A program made the position numbers and the translations under genes. DNA of 64,000 nt from Linyphia triangularis (taxonomy: Eukaryota > Arthropoda > Arachnida > Araneae > Linyphiidae): the NCBI GenBank assembly GCA_963978545.1, contig OZ021732.1:18645521-18709520 (forward strand), read 5' to 3'. Below, piece after piece: positions 58,469 to 64,000 of this stretch (position 1 is its first letter; every line of letters starts with the position of its first letter). Below the pieces are notes generated by a model that was given only the letters and a program-made list of their open reading frames with translations, had not been told where the DNA came from and did no database searches.

Positions 58469-60752
58469 CTATAGCTATATATTACATAAACCGATATATG
58501 TCAACAGAATTAGGTCCTTTTAAACTAGACCGAAAAAAATTCGTATGTGACGCATTGTTTAGAATTCACGTTGTAAGCGGTAATTCAAGAGAAATATACC
58601 GCTTCCCATTCATACCTACTTAATCACACATACTTCTCAAGTTCTTCTAAGATTTATGGTTCAGTCATGAGTATGTAAGTGAATGATTGAGGACTTTTGT
58701 TATATATTTAGAGATTAAAAATGAAAGAATTAATGAAGAGTAAACTATAGTTTTTATACATAGAGATTCTGAGTGGAAAAGTTAGAAATGAGTGAGGGAT
58801 TTTTCTGCACAAGGTATATCACAATATAGACAAGAGAAGTATATTTTATACATGGGTACACATTAAAATCCCAAAACAAAAGATTACCATCCTCGGTAGA
58901 AGCATACAACATCAAATAAAAGTTCATTTAAGCTGTTATTTTATATTTTATTGTACGCGTCAAAAATAATCTCTAGTATAACAACTGTACCTTTTACAGC
59001 TTCAAAACAATTTTTATCTCAGACGCTACTTCACAAAACGATTTCCTTAAAACAACATCAAAATATTCCATGCTTCCTATGCTCAGATCTCAAACCCTCT
59101 TCGCCTTTAACAAAAGAGTAATTTCTGGAGCAACTTTAGATTTCTAGTTGTTAAGTACTCTTTACTTTTTAAAAACCATAATTTAGCTCGCATTGTTCGT
59201 TTTAAGCCTTTAAAAGAACTTTTACATGTTCAATAGCTTCATTCGTGATATCTTAAGCATTTCATGCCGCTTTTAGTTAGAATAACGCAATCGCTTATCG
59301 TTTTAGCTGAAGTTTCTTAAAATAAAATAATGTTATTTTAATTCTATTTACATAAGAGAGAGGAGACGTTTCCAATCATGCGATGTATACATTTATTTTT
59401 CTTTGTTAAAATACAAACTATGTTATCCCTTAATGGAATTTGCTTCGTGAAATTATATCATATACTTGAATTAAAGCCTTCTAATTTCTCCATTGGAGTT
59501 AAGAATAATGCGATGAAATGCATTATACAATTTTCATTTTTAGACGATGCTTGTATGTAATGCAACATTAAAATGTAATATTGTATCTATCTAGGTTTAA
59601 AATAGATGAAACTTAATTTATTATCTATAACAAAAACGTATTGCCTTTGCAGCTTTATTTAAAAAGAAGTTATGCATCGCAAGTAATTATATTCCTTGTA
59701 TTTCATTACAAACATATTTTATGCAAATTAAAAGAAAGAATATCTATTATTTTGAAAATTCTATCTATTGTTTAAAAATGCTATTTATATTTTAGCAAAT
59801 GCATTGTGTGCTTGTTCCAAGTGGTTTGATATATGGATTTATATTCTAATGGTATTTTATCTGATTTATGGAAAAATAAAAGTTTAACATTTATTTCAAC
59901 TTCTTAACAATTTCTAAACTAAAAGCAGTTTTCTTGAAAAATCTTATGAAACATCTTTTTATTGCCGTTTAGTATCTCAAGTATGCAATAAAGTGATTTA
60001 AATGTAAAGGATAATATTTATTTTGCATACAGTTTACTACATATTTTGATACATTTTCAAGTTGATAATATGTATAGCTTTTCTTACAAAGTGATATATA
60101 CTGATTTTTATATATCCAATTCAAGGAGAGTTAGATGAAGATAATATAGGAACGTTTATATATATACTAAAATATCGAGTCAAAAATAAAAGAAAAAGAT
60201 AAATAATTCCTATTTAAGTATTTTAAATCAAATTAGTTCAACTTATTGTTAATAATTTTTAAATTTATTTTGAAAGTTCATTTGTTGATTTAAAATTAGA
60301 TGAAATTGAAATAAAACGTTATTTTAAAACAATAACTTCAAAATTCAAACATATGTTACTTTGTGAAATCCTTTTAAAAATACTGCAATAAATTTCATTT
60401 AAATCATCAGATAATTAATTGTTTTTAATAAAACAGGAATTTTTAAAGGCGTTCAAAAAATATTTTCAAGATAAAGGGAAAGGAATAAATATTCATCGAA
60501 ATTCTCCACAAGTGATACAATGCTAATGGTATGATTAAAACTTAACGGAACCTTGTAAGTTTTGACAATTTTAATCAATGTTTTAGTGGATATAAAACTT
60601 ATGTGCCATTCCATCCATTTCCTTTGGTGATGAGGATTCTTTTACAGCAAATTCTTATCTATCTTACTTCTAGCTCATAAACAATATTGTATTTTTCCAT
60701 AGATGACTACATAGCTTTTATAAAGTAATAACTTATTCTTTATTCATAGTCT
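58469..60752. other. AT-rich gene-free stretch
   Basis: No gene was recognised. Small frames at 58441-58623 and 59378-59560 look like chance. Confidence 0.5.
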
Positions 60753-61404
60753 CAGAGGCTCACAAAACTTCTCTAAACAACACTGAACTGAAGCTAAACT
60801 CAACATTGAAGCACTGAGCTTCAACAGTGAACTCAAGCTACAAGCACCACAGTGAATCAAGCTTCAAGCACAACAGTGAATCAAACTTCAAGCACAACAG
60901 AGGCTCACAAAACTTCTCTAAACAACAATGAATTGAAGCTTAAACTCAACATTGAAGCACTGAGCTTCAACAGTGAACTCAAGCTACAAGTACAACAGTG
61001 AATCAAGCTTCAAACAAAACAGTGAATCAATCTTCAACGAAAGCTTCAGCAAGTACAACTTCAGATACATATACTTCAATTCATGCTCAAGAAAATGTCG
61101 CAGAGATTCTTACAAAACAACTCTGAAACTTCAACTGACTCACATTCTATTTCCTAGTAGTTTTTATATCCTTGCGTGCGAACTTACGCAAAATATCCAC
61201 AGAAACCCATCTGGCGATCAACACGTGCTAGAAACAACTCAAGATTGATTGGTTGTCAGCCTGAAGTATCGCTGCTAATCAATAAATTAATTAAATAACG
61301 ATTATGATTTCAATGGAAGCTTTAAGTTTTCTTTCAAGCTTTAAAAAGAAACCTATGTACTCTGTATATATATAAAATAGAAGAAAAAAAAACAACACCA
61401 TAAC
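60690..61404 (-). mobile_element. Possible LTR containing the minisatellite
   Basis: On the minus strand a TATAAAA-type box (complement of about 61159-61167) lies upstream of the minisatellite, and AATAAA follows it (complement of about 60738-60745), the order seen in LTRs. The repeat units share words such as GTTGAAGCTTGA and GTTTTGTGAG with R/U5 of the intact LTR. Ends and target duplication were not found, so this is speculative. Confidence 0.3.
60753..61060. repeat. 145-bp minisatellite with 24-bp subrepeats
   Basis: CAGAGGCTCACAAAACTTCTCTAAACAACA-type units start at 60753 and 60898 and are near-identical for about 110 bp. Each is followed by variable numbers of ACAACAGTGAATCAAGCTTCAA subunits. 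The 91-codon frame at 60973-61248 runs out of it and is not a convincing gene. Confidence 0.9.
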
Positions 61405-63084
61405 AGTACTTATTTAAATCGTTTCGTTCAACACTCACTTGGTTTCTTTTGGCAATTTGTTATTTCTCTGAATCAGTAATCATTTCTAAATTCTGCAATA
61501 CACTTAACTACATATTTGTGTGGTTGGACATTTAGTGTGTATAGCTGACAGCAGAAACAGCATGAAGTATTTACCTCGTTTATATCATACGTTATATTAT
61601 TATGCCAAACTTTCAATTAAGATGAAAATTTGCGAATTGTCTTTATTTAGTAACTCGACAGTGTTCTGCTGCCAAGTTTATCATGCTGCAAGAGCGTCCA
61701 TCCGTTTTTAACTCCTCATAGCTCTGCTTGTATAATAGTTAGGACTCCAACTTTTCTCATCGTGTTGTCTCTGGTAAATAGTCATAAAATAAAAACGTAA
61801 TTATTAATATTGAATAAATGTGAAAAAACTCATTTGGAAATTGCCAAATTCACCCAAATGTTGCTTTTCCTCTGATTACAGTTCTGATTCTTTTGGTTGT
61901 GACCAAAAGTTTGGCCGGGGTTTCAGTTAAAAATATCTTACGAACTTTGGCCATTCCTTTTTTTATTCTTTTCAGCGTGATTGGAGGAAGTGCCTTTTGT
62001 ATGATTTAATGCGCACGTGTATTTGTACCTCCTATAAATCTTTCCCATTGGGAATTTTAACCAAGCCTACCTTTTAAAACACTTTGATGTATTCTGGCAA
62101 TTCCTTTTTTATTCCTATCATTTTAGTTCTATAAAGTTTGCGTCAAAGAGGCCTCGTATTTTTTTTTTTTTTTTGTGGAATTTAAACATAAAAAACTAAA
62201 TTCAGCTTAATGAGAGGAATCTCCAAAGGCAATCAATCAATACTTCGCTGGCTAAAGTTTTTATAAAATTAGTCTCAATTCAGAGTTATCAGTACAAAGT
62301 AGTTCCATCATATGAAATTAGATTGTTACAAAATTACTCTAGCCTGTCAAGTACTGATTGCCTGAACGCTGCCGCTTGCAGACAAACATTGGATTTCATT
62401 ACTTTTCTAGCTGACCATTTTACTTGGTGGATTTTTACAACGTTAAGTTGTTTTTTTTTCGATTTAATATTATGAACAGCAAACAACAAAGCCCTACTCT
62501 CAAATATCTGCGTCGAAATGTTCAAGGTGTTGTAATGCTGGAGAGCTCTTGAAATTCTGGAGAGGCTGGTTGTTATTTCAAATAAGGTTCATAGAAACAG
62601 ATGCGAATGAACTTTAATGTGGACCATAAATTCTTTTATTTATATACTTTCCAAAATACCCAAATTGTTTCAAGTCTGCCAAAATATGATTTGTTCAATT
62701 TTTTTAATCTTTGGGCTTTAAGTATTTCTATAAAACCTAATGGACATGAAATAAAACTTTACAATAAGTTTTCAGATTTCCATAGTGTTATTAGTGTTGC
62801 ATGTATTGTTCTAAGAAATCATGTTGCTAAGTGAAACATCGTATTGTCTTGAAAGCCTCATACTAAGAAACCTGTCGAACCATGATAAACTTTTACAATC
62901 CATTTCCACTTCTAAAAATTTCTCTTCTGAAGTTTTTTATTACCATCATATGCAAATTATTTCTATGCCATATGGCAAATTATTTCTATGCTATATATAT
63001 ATATATATTTTAATGCTTTAAAAGGTTTAGAAAATATTACTTAAAGAGATATATTCCAAACGCATAGGAGAAAAATGAGCCGTG
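61405..63084. other. AT-rich gene-free stretch
   Basis: No gene was recognised. Short frames (62334-62525 minus, 62601-62834 plus) look like chance. A TA run lies at 62993-63009. Confidence 0.5.
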
Positions 63085-63180
63085 AAAGGAACATGCTATA
63101 TACATGATCTTCCAGAAATTACATAACTACGAAACAGTGAGAGACAAAAAGAAGATGCAAGTTCTATGTTGGATTGGCTG
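63085..63180 (+). repeat. Repeat fragment shared with 51321-51420
   Basis: AACTACGAAACAGTGAGAGA and AAAGAAGATGCAAGT.CTATGTTGGAT correspond block by block to the earlier copy. Confidence 0.5.
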
Positions 63181-63625
63181 GTACGGTATTTTAAATATAC
63201 CTGTTTACAAAATTAGTTTAAATGTTGAAATTTGACAATATATTCGAATATAGTGTACTCTGTTTATCTTTTCCCTCAATAAGAAAGATTCCAATGATCC
63301 ATTTACTTTATAACGCAGGCAAACGGTAACTTTTACAGAGAACTTTTACACAGTCTGTTTATTTAACATTGCATAGTGAATTACTTTTTCGGAAGTTCAT
63401 TAGAGTTAGATATCTTATTCTACTGTAAATAAATGCAATTTGGAAGGTAGAACATGGCACGTCATGGCTTGTAAACTTGATTGGTCTAATGATAAATCGT
63501 ATCCCGTATATCCGTCATAAATTATTAAACATAATTTTTGTAACAGTCAAGTCCATTGTATCAATATATATTGGCGGGATTTTTAAAAGCGGAGAATTAT
63601 ATTTTTTAAGCAGCAATCCATTTGT
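63181..63625. other. AT-rich sequence without recognised features
   Basis: Nothing was recognised. Confidence 0.5.
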
Positions 63626-63757
63626 TTGTTTGTTAGTGTGTGTTTGTTTGCTCGAACGAAGGAAGGAAAGAACTTTTATTTATTTATTTAATCATTCATT
63701 TATTAATTCATTCATTCATTCACTCATTCACTCACTCACTCATTTATTTATTTATTG
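63626..63757. repeat. Compound tetranucleotide microsatellites
   Basis: GTTT units (63626-63650), then GGAA units (63660-63668), then TTTA/TTCA/CTCA units (63675-63757). The open frames across it are repeat artefacts. Confidence 0.93.
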
Positions 63758-64000
63758 TATCCTCAACGAAAAGTAATTATTTAAAGATTATTAGAATACA
63801 AATAATTAATTTCAATTTAAAAATGTATTTTCACTATCCCTTCCTTAACTAATATTGACATTTATATACCCTTTTACCCTGATTCGAAATTTTTTCGAAA
63901 TTGTAAACAATTTATGTGATTACTAACGTACATCCATACACAAGTGGGCATTTCTCACCATGACTTTTGTTGAATAAAAGTTATGTAATCATTATAATAT
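63758..64000. other. AT-rich window end
   Basis: No feature was recognised. Confidence 0.5.

Overview
The window is AT-rich, repeat-dense eukaryotic DNA from an animal, most likely an arthropod and probably a spider. That assignment is inference. It rests on base composition, long (AT)n and poly-A/T tracts, the mixture of transposon families (Tc1-like, mariner, a Tc-type transposase with a DUF4817-like N-terminus, pogo/jerky-like, piggyBac-type MITEs, Ty3/gypsy) and a Ty3/gypsy primer site that fits tRNA-Leu. I found no host gene, host exon, rRNA gene or functional tRNA gene. Apart from transposon proteins, the open frames are under about 105 codons and look like chance. The window reads as a gene desert or a very large intron.

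The only full-length element is a Ty3/gypsy LTR retrotransposon at 36666-42671. It has 467-bp LTRs that differ at two adjacent bases, a 4-bp ATAT target duplication, a tRNA-Leu-type primer site and a polypurine tract. Gag carries a CCHC knuckle but is split by a frameshift. Pol is an intact protease-RT-RNase H-integrase frame. A textbook TTTAAAC slippery site immediately before the gag stop should feed ribosomes into pol by -1 frameshifting. The LTR carries two perfect three-unit heat-shock elements upstream of its TATA box. A solo LTR of a related family at 49248-49940 (minus strand) carries a four-unit one.

Region by region: 1-4 kb holds two internally deleted Tc1-like copies in opposite orientation, a long AT microsatellite and one copy of repeat R-C. 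8-11.3 kb holds a TA-flanked non-autonomous element (8242-9175), a possible third piggyBac-type MITE, a tRNA-derived SINE with a 13-bp duplication, an AT microsatellite and a mariner fragment. 13.7-15.2 kb holds a 221-bp tandem duplication and two piggyBac-type MITEs. 17-21.3 kb holds a transposase fragment, a degenerate palindromic minisatellite and a long foldback. 22-36 kb has repeat R-A (two copies), two foldbacks and a decayed 1.4-kb Tc-type transposon. 36.6-42.7 kb is the LTR element. 43-50 kb has repeats R-B and R-C and the solo LTR. 52-58.5 kb has a compound tetranucleotide array, a coding-like remnant, and a decayed pogo/jerky-like transposon (54706-58466) with a second TA-flanked element nested inside it. 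58.5-64 kb has a 145-bp minisatellite in a possible further LTR and more tetranucleotide arrays.

No genes cooperate here beyond gag and pol of the LTR element. The defective elements lack usable transposases and would depend on copies elsewhere.
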